The notes beneath the pieces are model-generated. The model made no database searches. It was not told the DNA's origin and saw nothing but the letters and a program-made list of their open reading frames with translations. From assembly GCA_947359465.1 (NCBI GenBank), contig OX375880.1, positions 13,958,120 through 14,022,119 of the forward strand: a stretch of 64,000 nt of DNA, written 5' to 3'. Both the position numbers and the translations under genes were made by a program. This DNA is from Metellina segmentata. Taxonomy: Eukaryota > Arthropoda > Arachnida > Araneae > Tetragnathidae. This document shows, in pieces, positions 53,601-61,486 of this stretch (positions within the stretch are counted from its first letter, which is position 1; every line of letters starts with the position of its first letter).

Positions 53601-56257
53601 AAACGATTCCACAGTGAACATTTTGACTGGCATTTAGTTCTTTTTTGTAAAATCGGGATCATTAAAGATAGATTGAAAATTTCAACGGATTTGAAATCAG
53701 CGGAAAATTTTCTTCTCTATAGATACCTTGATTTTCTTTTAATATCTAATTTTTCAATTAAATATTTATATATTTTCACAAGAGATCGTGACGCCAAGCC
53801 GATTAAATCTCTTCGACGTTCAATTTTATTTTTAAAAAAAGTTTTCAGTTAAATATTTATATTTTTTGGTTTGCAAAGCAAACCACCAAACGGGCAATGT
53901 GACTACCATAAAAAGAACTGTCATGGGCAACTCTGTTATCCAATAGGCTACGAACTCTCATTTGGTTTGTGAAGCAAATCAATAACCCCACAAAAGCATC
54001 TGGCACAGGCAACGCTGGGCTAGCCATGCAGTGACAAGTAAAGATATTAAATATAGCTTAGATGCAATGATTTAAATTGTAGAGGTTTCCTATACAATAA
54101 AAGAACTAATGCTATCATCAAATACATTTTGCTCTAAAAAAAGGTAATCTACTTTATGTTTATAACTATCAAGATATTTTAAGTTTAAAGTGGCACGTCA
54201 ACAATTATTTGCATTTTGTAATTTTTTTTTTCTACTTCCATTTGCAATTGAAAAAAATGTTTCTAAAAAGGCTACACAGTTTTTTTTTTTTTTGCTATTT
54301 GAAAAACAAAATTTTTAATCTTTTATATCTGAATGATGTTGTTAAAACAGGGCACAACAAATCCCGGGCACCACGTCACCTAAAAAATTTGGTTTGGCGT
54401 CTAAATTTTCAGTTTCTGTGTTCGAAAAATATTAGTACATGTATTGCAGAACGTTACATGCATTGCTGTCATCTCTCCAAAATCAATTTTTGTAATTTAC
54501 TTCCATTTGGAAATGATTTCTTCCATAAGTTCATATACTATTACATAATATATTTATTATTAAAATATAAAATAAATAATAATAAAAGTGAAAATCTAAG
54601 CATAAAGAAAACATTTACACTGACAAGTTATTTAAAACAAAACACATAAAAATAGTAAAATAAACTAGCGTACGTTGATAGTAAAATTATGTTCTTAACT
54701 GCGATGTTTCCAGATCTTTGTATCACAAATTCTTTTGATATCAGGAACAAATTTAGAAAATTGAATTCTCATATCTGGTGTAACTGTTCCTGGACTTTGA
54801 TTTGGTGGCAGCATAATATGAACTATGTTGTTATAAAAGGAAGTAAAACAAGATTAGCCAGTATTGATATGCTGAGTTACTCTTCCATTAAATTTATTCA
54901 GAAATGTTAAATGGCAGTTCCTAATATAGTTGTCTTTAAATCAGTAATTAGGTTAATAAGGTTTTCAAAATCACTTACGCTGAAGCTCACCTTAGCTACA
55001 ATTATAAATGGATTCTGAACCAGTGTACATGATTTTCAAATGTGCTTGAACTTGTTGCAGCATTTAAAACCATTCAGGCTCAATACATTTTGATATTTTT
55101 TCATACAACATATTCACTATCCGTGGAACATGGTAAGAGAAACTGCTATGCCAACCGAAAATGGTAAAATATTTGAGGTACATTAAACATTCAGAGGATT
55201 AATAAAGAAATAAAATCTTACTTCATTCCACAAACTGATAACGGTGCTCTGTCTGAAGGTGATAGATGCATCTTTTTATGTCTCGATTGGTAAAGTTTGA
55301 AATCGTGGGGACTTTCCAGCTCGAAGGCACATTGAACCTGTATCATTTATGAACAATTAGAGTTGGGGTTATAAATAAAACACACACACAAAGAAAAAAT
55401 GTAAACAAAACAGTGTTTTTAAAAGAGAATAAAATAAAATGAATTTAGCCTATTCTTGGGAATTCATACCGACAATTATTTATCTATTCTGAAACACCTG
55501 AAGATTTTTAAAGGGACTTTTGAGAAAAGTCTAGGGAGCAAACATTCCAGAAAAATTTCAGTAAAAATGTTTGCTATTGATTATTCAAATTATAAAAGTG
55601 TCTGCAATTGGGGTTTATGGAAGAAAAATGTTTTCTAAACAGAACTACTATCAAAACCATGGATACCATGAAAATGAAACTAAAACATGAACTTCACTTA
55701 AAGTGAAGTTCATGTTTTAGTTTTCAAATTATTTGTTAAATAAAGTTTTCAATTTACAGAAACATTTTAAGTCTAATTATTTCGCTGATAATTCTAGTTA
55801 TTTTAGATAGCATGCAAATTGCCATCAATATTCCTCACAAAAATTGCATACTTACATATGTTGAATTTGCCTACATATTTTACAGGAAAATAGACAACAA
55901 TTTGTCCTCCATCAGAAAACTCTGAATTCGTGAAATAGGACAGAAAAAGAAATTTCATGTAAGCATTCCAAATGGACAGATTTGGTAAAATTGTTATTAA
56001 AAAATAAATGTTGTTAGGTACTTCAATTATCATAGTATAATACAATAAAGCAGATTTCTTTTCAGTTGACTGATAAATGAATAAGATATCTCATACAATA
56101 CCTGACAAAATAGAAATGAGACATTAGAGAAAGAAATAAAACCCCACTTTCAATTCAAATAAATCATATTTATTACCTTTCTCAAAAATTCTGCTACAGT
56201 ATCCGTAGAGTTGCATTCCACTCTTTTAGTACCATAAGGGGATTGGACTGCCACTAA
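35490..56257 (-). CDS. NPLOC4: NPLOC4/NPL4 ubiquitin adaptor of p97/VCP
   Basis: Partner of UFD1 in the adaptor that delivers ubiquitinated proteins to the p97/VCP unfoldase in ER-associated degradation and chromatin extraction. Fourteen exons, all phase-compatible, give 612 codons plus stop, against about 608 residues for vertebrate NPL4. In order: ubiquitin-like N-terminal domain ([13 protein letters not shown]); zinc-binding NPL4 domain with [12 protein letters not shown] and [23 protein letters not shown]-like domain ([48 protein letters not shown]); C-terminal region ([16 protein letters not shown]); and an NZF finger with [10 protein letters not shown]. The MPN part is inactive in the family. 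The exon holding the start codon is not certain. Introns are long and carry Tc1, hAT, Helitron and SINE copies, yet no exon is damaged. Confidence 0.96.
35800..36060 (+). mobile_element. Possible Helitron 5' end, another family
   Basis: A|TCTATATTATATAAATAAAA then GGATATGTGTGT, followed by CCACACCAAATTTGGTAC, resembles the 5' TC end and early body of short Helitrons. No 3' end is recognised. Confidence 0.35.
36360..36806 (+). pseudogene. hAT transposase C-terminal fragment, ZBED/SCAND3-like
   Basis: Reads [20 protein letters not shown], then [38 protein letters not shown] and, after a frameshift near 36700, [20 protein letters not shown] and [11 protein letters not shown]. This is the conserved end of the ZBED/SCAND3-type hAT lineage ([12 protein letters not shown]). 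It lies antisense in the last NPLOC4 intron, upstream of the NZF exon. Confidence 0.85.
36941..37406 (-). repeat. tRNA-derived SINE, family D, long body
   Basis: The minus strand starts GAGCCGCGGTAGCTCAGTCA then GTAGAGCGTCGGGCTCGC (box A) and GGGTTGTGGGTTCTGTCC (box B), tRNA-like. The body contains GGGGCACGTTAAATAGGTCG and ends AACAACAACAACCATGGCCC near 36960. About 465 bp and GC-rich against its surroundings. Only copy in the window. Confidence 0.75.
37750..37861 (-). CDS. NPLOC4: NPLOC4 exon: C-terminal linker
   Basis: Acceptor GTTTTAG, donor GTAAGT, 112 nt. Encodes [20 protein letters not shown] then [17 protein letters not shown], matching the family segment with SLLLEAVRxRxEELAxTWK and WATIEQLC. 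Ends in phase 1. Confidence 0.94.
38221..38337 (-). CDS. NPLOC4: NPLOC4 exon: C-terminal region
   Basis: Acceptor TACCTTCCAG, donor GTACGA, 117 nt, 39 codons. Encodes [20 protein letters not shown] then [19 protein letters not shown], matching the family SDFHLLLFLxTxExxPL block. Confidence 0.96.
38628..38870 (-). repeat. SINE, shared-body family, degraded
   Basis: CACTGGAGCAACACAACAAG tail, GATGATGGTCCAGGAAATAG, GAGGACAATACCTCGTAATT and the GAGCAGGCACCACTCTCC block match the shared body. The head end is too decayed to assign to A or B. Confidence 0.7.
39332..39409. repeat. Three 26-bp direct repeats
   Basis: TGTACAATCCGGATCCAGAC plus TATAAC, with one to three changes, occurs at 39332-39357, 39358-39383 and 39384-39409, directly before a Helitron 5' end. 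A related partial unit is at 42670-42690. Confidence 0.85.
39414..40009 (+). mobile_element. Non-autonomous Helitron, family 1
   Basis: 5' end A|TCTCTAGTAAAAGGAAGTG; landmarks CCTGATGAATCTATGACATT, GGCACGCAGGTAGTCC, CAACGGATTTGAAATCTG; 3' region GGCAACGCCGTGCTGGCCAG ending ATAG before T (mutated CTAG). Confidence 0.75.
40918..42364. mobile_element. hAT non-autonomous element, CAGGGTGT ends
   Basis: CAGGGTGTAAAAAAATCA on the left and TCTTGACACCCTG on the right are terminal inverted repeats. CTTATACG and CTTATATG flank it (seven of eight). No transposase is visible inside. Confidence 0.75.
41452..41886. mobile_element. hAT MITE, CAGAGGTTCCC family, nested
   Basis: CAGAGGTTCCCAAACTTATC start and CTTTGGGAGCTA end, about 435 bp, inside the CAGGGTGT element. 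Family relatives are at 12832 and 56943. Confidence 0.55.
42792..42965 (-). CDS. NPLOC4: NPLOC4 exon: [12 protein letters not shown]
   Basis: Acceptor CGATGTAG, donor GTGAGC, 174 nt, 58 codons. Encodes [20 protein letters not shown] then [20 protein letters not shown] and [13 protein letters not shown]. Near-identical to family members at the start. Confidence 0.97.
42966..44533. other. NPLOC4 intron, nothing recognised
   Basis: About 1.6 kb of AT-rich intron between the 44534-44694 and 42792-42965 exons with no repeat copy or coding similarity that I recognise. Confidence 0.5.
44534..44694 (-). CDS. NPLOC4: NPLOC4 exon: end of MPN-like domain
   Basis: Acceptor TTCCTTGCAG, donor GTAAGT, 161 nt. 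Encodes [20 protein letters not shown] then [20 protein letters not shown] and [13 protein letters not shown], all highly conserved in NPL4. Confidence 0.97.
45462..46674 (+). mobile_element. Tc1-like element with broken transposase
   Basis: Inverted ends CACTGACAAGCCAAAACATT and AATGTTTTGGCTCTGCAGTG start and close the element. Inside, [19 protein letters not shown] (helix-turn-helix), then [20 protein letters not shown] and SDESRFL (first catalytic Asp), later [17 protein letters not shown] (Glu) and [20 protein letters not shown]. Stops near 45690 and several frameshifts show decay. It is antisense in an NPLOC4 intron. Confidence 0.9.
47086..47212 (-). CDS. NPLOC4: NPLOC4 exon: MPN-like domain
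   Basis: Acceptor GTTTTCAG, donor GTAAGT, 127 nt. Encodes [20 protein letters not shown] then [20 protein letters not shown] and FT. The final G joins GC of the next exon to make Gly. Confidence 0.97.
47597..47755 (-). CDS. NPLOC4: NPLOC4 exon: MPN-like domain, [15 protein letters not shown]
   Basis: Acceptor ATCTTCCAG, donor GTAAGT, 159 nt, 53 codons. Encodes [20 protein letters not shown] then [20 protein letters not shown] and [13 protein letters not shown]. Confidence 0.97.
47895..48440 (-). repeat. SINE family E, split by SINE A
   Basis: The body at 47895-48026 (TCATATTTGGTTATACTGCA, AGTAATAGACATAACAATCA) and the head at 48373-48440 (minus AAGGCTCAGAAGGTATGCCT) match the element at 1985-2218. 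SINE A inserted between them. Confidence 0.75.
48027..48358 (-). repeat. SINE A, full length, 14-bp target duplication
   Basis: ACACCCCAGGCAGG at 48013-48026 and 48359-48372. Tail GTACTAGAGCAACACAACGG, shared body, and a minus-strand head GCCGACCAACCAGTATAGTG then GTTAAGGTGTTAGCCTCTAT with GGTTTGAATCC as box B. The cleanest copy in the window. Confidence 0.93.
48613..49972. other. NPLOC4 intron, nothing recognised
   Basis: AT-rich intron sequence. No SINE, transposon end or coding signature recognised before the Helitron at 49973. Confidence 0.5.
49973..50522 (+). mobile_element. Non-autonomous Helitron, family 1, complete
   Basis: 550 bp, from A|TCTCTACTATGATAAAAGGA to ATGCCGGACTAGCCACGCAT then TGGCTAG|T. 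A GGACTAGCCA...TGGCTAGT hairpin lies at the 3' end. Internal TTGGCACACAGGTAGTCC, TTAAAGATAGAG, CAACGGATTTGAAATCTG. The exact A/T target and both ends make this the reference copy. Confidence 0.88.
50696..50875 (-). CDS. NPLOC4: NPLOC4 exon: start of MPN-like domain
   Basis: Acceptor CGTTACAG, donor GTTTGT (weak), 180 nt, 60 codons. Encodes [20 protein letters not shown] then [20 protein letters not shown] and [20 protein letters not shown], matching the YRHVDNxxFEN and GYLYGxYxEHKDxPLGI family blocks. Confidence 0.96.
51575..51698 (-). CDS. NPLOC4: NPLOC4 exon: zinc-binding NPL4 domain
   Basis: Acceptor TTTATCCTCAG, donor GTAAGA, 124 nt. Encodes [20 protein letters not shown] then [20 protein letters not shown] and Q. 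The four Cys are the second half of the zinc-binding domain. Confidence 0.97.
52535..52623 (-). CDS. NPLOC4: NPLOC4 exon: [13 protein letters not shown]
   Basis: Acceptor ATTTGCAG, donor GTAAGA, 89 nt. Encodes [20 protein letters not shown] then LRKLTGGID; matches the family KHMSFHAYIRKLTGG block. Confidence 0.96.
52709..52757 (-). CDS. NPLOC4: NPLOC4 exon: CxHGPxGKCVHC, 49-nt microexon
   Basis: Acceptor CTTTCTCAG, donor GTAAGA. Encodes [16 protein letters not shown] with three zinc-ligand Cys. Too short for ORF scanning; placed by motif and phase. Confidence 0.95.
52853..53071 (-). CDS. NPLOC4: NPLOC4 exon: linker before the zinc domain
   Basis: Acceptor CTTTTTAG, donor GTAAGT, 219 nt. Encodes [20 protein letters not shown], a Ser/Asn-rich linker, then [20 protein letters not shown] and ERDPRL. 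The HGD start ends the ubiquitin-like fold; the VDxxLxKQ-GxIxRxRDPxL end is conserved. Confidence 0.95.
53261..54038 (+). mobile_element. Non-autonomous Helitron, family 1, longer variant
   Basis: 5' A|TCTCTACTATTATAAAATGA; ATTTGGTACACAGGTAGTC; CAACGGATTTGAAATCAG; the extra palindromic words GGTTTGCAAAGCAAACCACC and CTCATTTGGTTTGTGAAGCA; 3' GGCAACGCTGGGCTAGCCAT with the final CTAG mutated to CAAG. Confidence 0.78.
54039..55221. other. NPLOC4 intron, nothing recognised
   Basis: AT-rich. The longest open frame (54209-54649) is a low-complexity Phe/Tyr/Asn/Lys run without domain signature and is not called as a gene. Confidence 0.5.
55222..55337 (-). CDS. NPLOC4: NPLOC4 exon: ubiquitin-like domain, second part
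   Basis: Acceptor AATGATACAG, donor GTAAGA, 116 nt. Encodes [20 protein letters not shown] then [18 protein letters not shown]. Sequence is diverged from vertebrates, but length, position and phase (AA|G to Lys, giving MKHGD) fit. Confidence 0.9.
55677..55723. repeat. Perfect 47-bp palindrome
   Basis: The 23-nt arm beginning AAACTAAAACATGAACTTCA (55677-55699) is repeated exactly as its reverse complement at 55701-55723, with one A between. It lies in the NPLOC4 intron between the first two mapped coding exons. Confidence 0.95.
56177..56257 (-). CDS. NPLOC4: NPLOC4 exon: ubiquitin-like domain, first part
   Basis: Acceptor TTTTTAG, donor GTAATA, 81 nt, 27 codons. Encodes [20 protein letters not shown] then VAEFLRK, matching the family RVQSPDGxKR start. 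A possible start exon ends in ATG then GTGAGA at 59179-59177, in phase 0, but nothing else supports it. Confidence 0.92.
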
Positions 56258-56942
56258 CTAAAAATGAATCAACATGTAAAATGAGAACATGGAATAGTTA
56301 GATAATACATTATAAACCATATGAAGAGTAACTAATACTAATTGATATGTTGCCAAGTACAAAAGTTACTGTGTTATCTGAGACAAGACTTCATTTTGAA
56401 CAATTTATTTTGCATTTGAGTATAGCAGCAACACCAAATTTTTTTAAACGGAGATTTGCAAATTGGTAGTCTTATTTTGTTGCCTGCTTGAGTAGATTAA
56501 TATGTAGTATTTCTTGTTGAGAAATTCTGTTAAGTTTTGTAATAAAGATACATAAAAAGTATAATTAATTCCCACGAAAAATTTTTTGAGATTGAGAGGA
56601 AAAGATTGTTTAAGTTAGAATGCACATCCTGCTCTGGTTTAGCAACAAATTACAGTTAAGAGGTAAGTAGCTAAATAATGTAACAAATTAAGAGTTTAAC
56701 TTGGTTTGTTATAAATTGTTTCTGTATTTAAAAGCGCAATAAAACGTACAGCCCATACAAAAAATGACTATGTCTGTGTCATGAATGGAAACAAATGTTC
56801 TTTCTTTCCCAATTTATTTATTTTAAGTTTTCTGTCAACTAGTAAATAAAAAGAAATGTACTCGTATATGTTGCATTTAACTATTTGATTATTAAAAGTT
56901 ACTTGAATCTTTATGTCATAATTTGAATTGTGTAATTTATAA

Positions 56943-57538
56943 AAGTGGTTCCCAAGTTTTCAAGCCATAGACTCCTTTAAAAATAAAAAAATTTCGCAGA
57001 CCTTATGAGATTATGAAATTAAATGGGGCACATGAGGTTTTCATAAGTTTACAATACCAATTTTATTTCAATATTGGAAGTAAAATATTTTGATCTTTGT
57101 TGAAAAGATTATCCAAAGTTAAAACTTTACACCAAGGATAAGTGGTGACAATATAACATACTGAAACAGAAAATTAGAGTTCCAAAATAAATAGTAAATG
57201 TTCTACAAATAAGTATAAATTAAAATCAAAAGGTGGAAAATTATAATATTAATGACAAATATTTCTACTTAACATGAATGAGACCAATGAAGCTGCTTTT
57301 TAGCAATTAGCTCAGTAATGTTTGGTTCAATGTCTGATGATTTCAATATTGAGTTATCAACTCTATTAAAAGTTAAGTTCTAAAATTTAGATTTTAGAAC
57401 ATAAAAGAATCAGAAAATGATGAAATATTTAAAATTTTTTTGGAAGTTATGTTTAAGAAAGTGAAATATTGCATTCTCCCCAGTCCCTTGAAACCCTGTT
57501 GTATGCCCCTTGGGGGGTCTACACTTTGGGAGCCATTG
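56943..57538. mobile_element. hAT MITE, CAGxGGTTCCC family
   Basis: AAGTGGTTCCCAAGTTTTCA on the left and CTACACTTTGGGAGCCATTG on the right, about 596 bp. Flanks ATTTATAA and GTTTTTAA agree at six of eight. A right-end fragment of the same family is at about 58375-58435 (CTACACTTTGGGATCCATTA). Confidence 0.7.
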
Positions 57539-60133
57539 GTTTTTAACCTCTTGGTTAATAAATAAATTAGTCTTTAAATTTTATAGACAGAAAAATTCAT
57601 AGAACAAGAAATAAAAATCATACAATTTTAGTGTTCAGTTCTGCTTGCATTTCTAGTTTAAGGATTTTAAACAAAAAGTATTGTCTTTAGAATGTCATTG
57701 AAATCAAATAAACTTATTTAAAATGTTCATATGGGGGAAAGGGATGGAAAAACCTAAGGAATTAAGTTCATATTTTCATTGAATTGAGATGGTATTTCAA
57801 ATTGTTTTGTTTGACACATTAATGATACACTTAAAAACAAAGTTTACCTAATCATGCATTAATGATAAAAGTGTCAATTCTCAAGAGTTTGAAGACCATC
57901 TCTTCAGCTAATCAAAACTGAAATACATTAGTCAGGAATCATAAATGTAATTATTCAGCCGATTACTTGCTATTAGAGTTAAGGTACAATTCTAAGTAAC
58001 AAACCTAACATCCTTAATTTGAAAAACAGTTTTGTACACAATCTAGAAAATAAATATTTAAAAAAATGAAGACATATTTAATAAACAATTTGAAAAACTA
58101 TGGAATGGCTTGCATTTAATGTTGCACAATTCATAACGGGTAGATTAGCTGCAACACTCAGCATTTCTAAGCAGATTTCATGGACTAGTGTATCTTGTTT
58201 TCATCCAAGTTTCAATCAATAGTTCAAAATATTTGTATTTAATTAATTTTTCCCAAAAGGTCCCCACTAAAAGTAATTGCAAAATATACACCTATTTTGC
58301 AAAAATAACATACTTTTCTTGCTAAAATTATTTCTGAAAAGACCATATTGTTATAATTATTCTAAGGTAACTTTCCAGACCCCTGAAACCTTGTTGTGGC
58401 CCCCTGGGGTCTACACTTTGGGATCCATTATTAGAATATGTTTTGTATAACTTTCATCATTACCATTTCTTTGGCTTTTTATAACATACTTTTTTTAGAA
58501 AACTAAAGGATTGCTTGGTATATCACACAACTTCTTTAATAGTTCCTGTGCTTGAGATTATTGATTTTGTAAATCTATGGTACCTACAGGGAAATACTCC
58601 TTGACAGATGCAAGAGGAAGTTTTTTGGTTTTAGTTACTAGACACCATTAATGCCTTTGTTTCAATCGGATAAAGATATTCAACTGGAGCGAATTTTTGC
58701 GTCGAAGCATGACGGTATGTAAAAAGTAAACTACCAAGTCTTTCAACTAATGAAGACTCAGCTATTTTCAAAAAGCTGAGTCTCAAAATAAGTCAAAGAA
58801 ATCAATAACTTCAAACCAAAAATTTTTTTCTGCATTATGAGTAAGTCAGCTTTACTCTCGTTTTTATAAGAATTAATTTGATATCAAGAACTTTAGTTTC
58901 GGGATTAAATGAGTGTCCGAGTTAAAGGGGTAATTTACAAATCAACTTGCAAAAAGTAAATAAGATATTGCTGACAGTGGGAAACACAAGGCTCTCAACA
59001 ATACAAATTCTGCTAGATGGAATGAGCTAAAACTTGACTTGGTATGAATTTTAAAATCGAAAGCGGATTTCTTTGTTGACATGAAATTTAAAAAAATCAT
59101 CAGAAAGCACAGTACAATCCATATGAAGAAACAGGAATAAGGAAATAAAACCAACATAAGTCAACAAAATTCTCACCATTTCTATAAAATCTAGAAAATT
59201 TTCAAATCATATAAAATAGGAAAAACAAAGTGTAATATATTTAGCAAACAGAATGACTATCAATATTAGACGGATCGGCCATCACTTTTCCACAAATTAC
59301 AAAACAGAAAATAGTGTTGCCATTCATTTTATAAAGACTGTTTTGAAGAAAATAATTGATACTAAATTAAAACAAAAACTAAATGTGCTCCAAAGTTTTT
59401 AATAGTCAATGTGAAATACTTCTGAAAGAAAGTGACCAACAAGGAGCAAATTAAAAAAAAATTTGATTGGCATTTAGCTTGAAGTTTTTTTTTTTTTTTA
59501 GCGCTAAAAAGTTCACTAGGTTGAAATATGTTTTATGTTAACCATAAGATTTCAGTTGTCCACACATTCCACAAAAATCTGTGAACTATAATTAAGTAAA
59601 GTTAGAACTATATTTTATTTCCCCCATTTTGCTAAAATCGGTGATCCATCCAAGCCAAATATTAGTACAATTTTTGTCTTAACTTTAACTGCATACTTGA
59701 AGTTGCAGACAGCTCTGTTAAGTGAAAACTAAACAAAACATTCCAAATTCAAATATTTTATTTTATATGTATTCCTTGTATTGGGGATAATTGGAAAATT
59801 ACTGTGTACATTTTTGGTTTGTCAAAAAGTTAGTTAATTTTTAGCTTGTAACTATATCGTATTTAAAGATGTTTTCGCTTTTAGCAATTTTGATCTATTT
59901 CGAATCCATCGAGCAAGTTTCTGTTTCCGCTGCGCTCTTTTAAAGAAACTCCTTTTTATCTCTTAGTGTTATGCAGCGATACTTGGTTATTAGAACGTCA
60001 GAAAGGGATAAATATGTTTGTTTGTTGTTGATCTTATTAAAACGATGTTTTGTAGAAACCGTTTTTAGATTATTTAAAATTCTCCCCTACCAGTATAATC
60101 CTATGGAACTGGTCATACTTCTTTTCCGTCTGA
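57539..60133. other. 5' region of NPLOC4 and LIG4
   Basis: AT-rich, with one MITE fragment near 58400. It must contain the first exon(s) and promoters of both divergent genes. The only CpG-containing patch is near 59925-59945 (TTTCCGCTGCGCTC). No TATA or initiator can be assigned with confidence. Confidence 0.4.
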
Positions 60134-60205
60134 ATGGATAAATTCAAACATGATTATTTTGCTATAATGAATGACGTTGCGTTAAATGTTTTTATTTTCC
60201 TGCAG

Positions 60206-60367
60206 ATGGCGACAGTAGCCGAACATGTGCCGTTTTTACATTTGTGCAAATTATGTCAGAAGCTGTCCGAAAAGAAAGGAAAAGACAAAAAAGTTCGCCC
60301 TTTGAAAGATTTCCTCGAGTATTGGAGAAATTTTCACAATAAGCTGCATTCCAATGATCCTAATACG
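60206..60367 (+). CDS. LIG4: LIG4 (DNA ligase IV), first coding exon
   Basis: ATP-dependent ligase that seals double-strand breaks with XRCC4 in non-homologous end joining, in the nucleus. The exon is 162 nt, 54 codons, starting ATG right after an acceptor (TTTATTTTCCTGCAG) and ending at donor GTATGC in phase 0. MATVAEHVPFLHLCKLCQKL then SEKKGKDKKVRPLKDFLEYW and RNFHNKLH match the start of the N-terminal DNA-binding domain in LIG4 (VPFxDLC, KxRxFxxFLxxWRxFHxxLH). An in-frame ATG at 60134 exists, but the acceptor argues that it is intronic. The next exon is not found before 64000, so the intron exceeds 3.6 kb. Confidence 0.9.
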
Positions 60368-60917
60368 GTATGCTGTATTTTCATTAACCAAATTTAACGT
60401 TGAGTCAAGTGATATGAATTGATAATTGCTGCAAGTTCCAACATATTAAGTTCTGTGTTAGTGATTAATTGTTGGCTATGCTGCACTATACACAAGACAG
60501 ACTACATAAAATAATCTGTCATTGATGACCGACTGTCAGCTTTCCGTAGCACTCGCATCAGTCCTGATCAACCATTTATGTAAAAGATAATGTTTGTTTC
60601 AATGCAATGGCTTATCACCCTCTTAAGTGTATCTAGGATGGTTTAAATAGGTCTTAAAACAGAAAAATATTTTCATTAAATAAGCATTTTTCATAACATG
60701 TCCTGCAAAATAAAATTTGTATTGAAATTTTCTTTGCTGGCTATTGTTAGTATGAAGTATGAATAATGAAATTAATTTTTGGAAATATTAAATATATTTA
60801 TATAGTTTTATTTACAAGGATCTTTTTATTTGATTTCACAAAATTTCAGCTTGCCTTTCCCAATAAAAGCTATCAATTAAAAAAAAAAAGATTTGGAAAT
60901 TGCTGTAAGAAAAAAAA

Positions 60918-61486
60918 CTAGCCACTGTGTGGCTAGCCCGGTGTTGCCTGTACCCGTGGTGTAAAGTTTTAATCTGGTGTAAAATTTTCTGCAGATTTAA
61001 AATCCGTTGAAGATATATTCAATTTAAAAATGATTTATTTAAAGAAAATCATATTTTTAGGCATCGATCTAAAGTAAACTTTTCGGCAGATTTCAAATCC
61101 GTTGAAATTTTCTACTTCATCGTTAACGGTCTAGGAGATAGAAAAAACAACAACATAACTAAAGTTAAAACTTTTTTTTATCCTCTGTTGGAAAATCATC
61201 CCTCTGCACAAAATGAAAACTGAAACGGAAAAAATAAATTTAGAATCTGTTATATCTTTATGCGGTTGCCATTCCAAAGAAAACAATAATAATTAAATTT
61301 CATCTAATTCATTTTAAAATGTTCTAGATTGAATTTTAAAATTCGCCGTGACCCAAAATTGCAACAAATTTGGACTACCTCTGTGCTCAATCTCATTGCT
61401 GGAAGTGCCATAGTTTCAGTCATAGTCGCCAGGAGTTTGCGACCACAAAAAAAAACCACACTAACACTTTCTTTTGTAATAGTAGA
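60918..61486 (-). mobile_element. Non-autonomous Helitron, family 1, in LIG4 intron
   Basis: On the minus strand it starts A|TCTACTATTACAAAAGAAAG, carries CTATGGCACTTCCAGCAATG, GAGCACAGAGGTAGTCC and CGTTAACGATGAAG, and ends GGCTAGCCACACAGTGGCTAG then T. Both ends are present. Confidence 0.85.

Noticed and set aside
54209..54649. A 146-codon plus-strand open frame
   Set aside because: Low-complexity Phe/Tyr/Lys/Asn run in an NPLOC4 intron; no start context, splice or family evidence.
55677..55723. Palindrome as a microRNA precursor
   Set aside because: A one-base centre leaves no loop for Drosha/Dicer processing, and 23-nt arms are too short for a precursor hairpin.
59170..59190. ATG then GTGAGA as the NPLOC4 start exon
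   Set aside because: Phase fits, but the exon would code only Met and nothing else supports it; mentioned as a candidate only.
60134..60205. Upstream in-frame ATG as the LIG4 start
   Set aside because: A pyrimidine-rich acceptor directly before ATG at 60206 and the loss of family similarity upstream indicate intron sequence.
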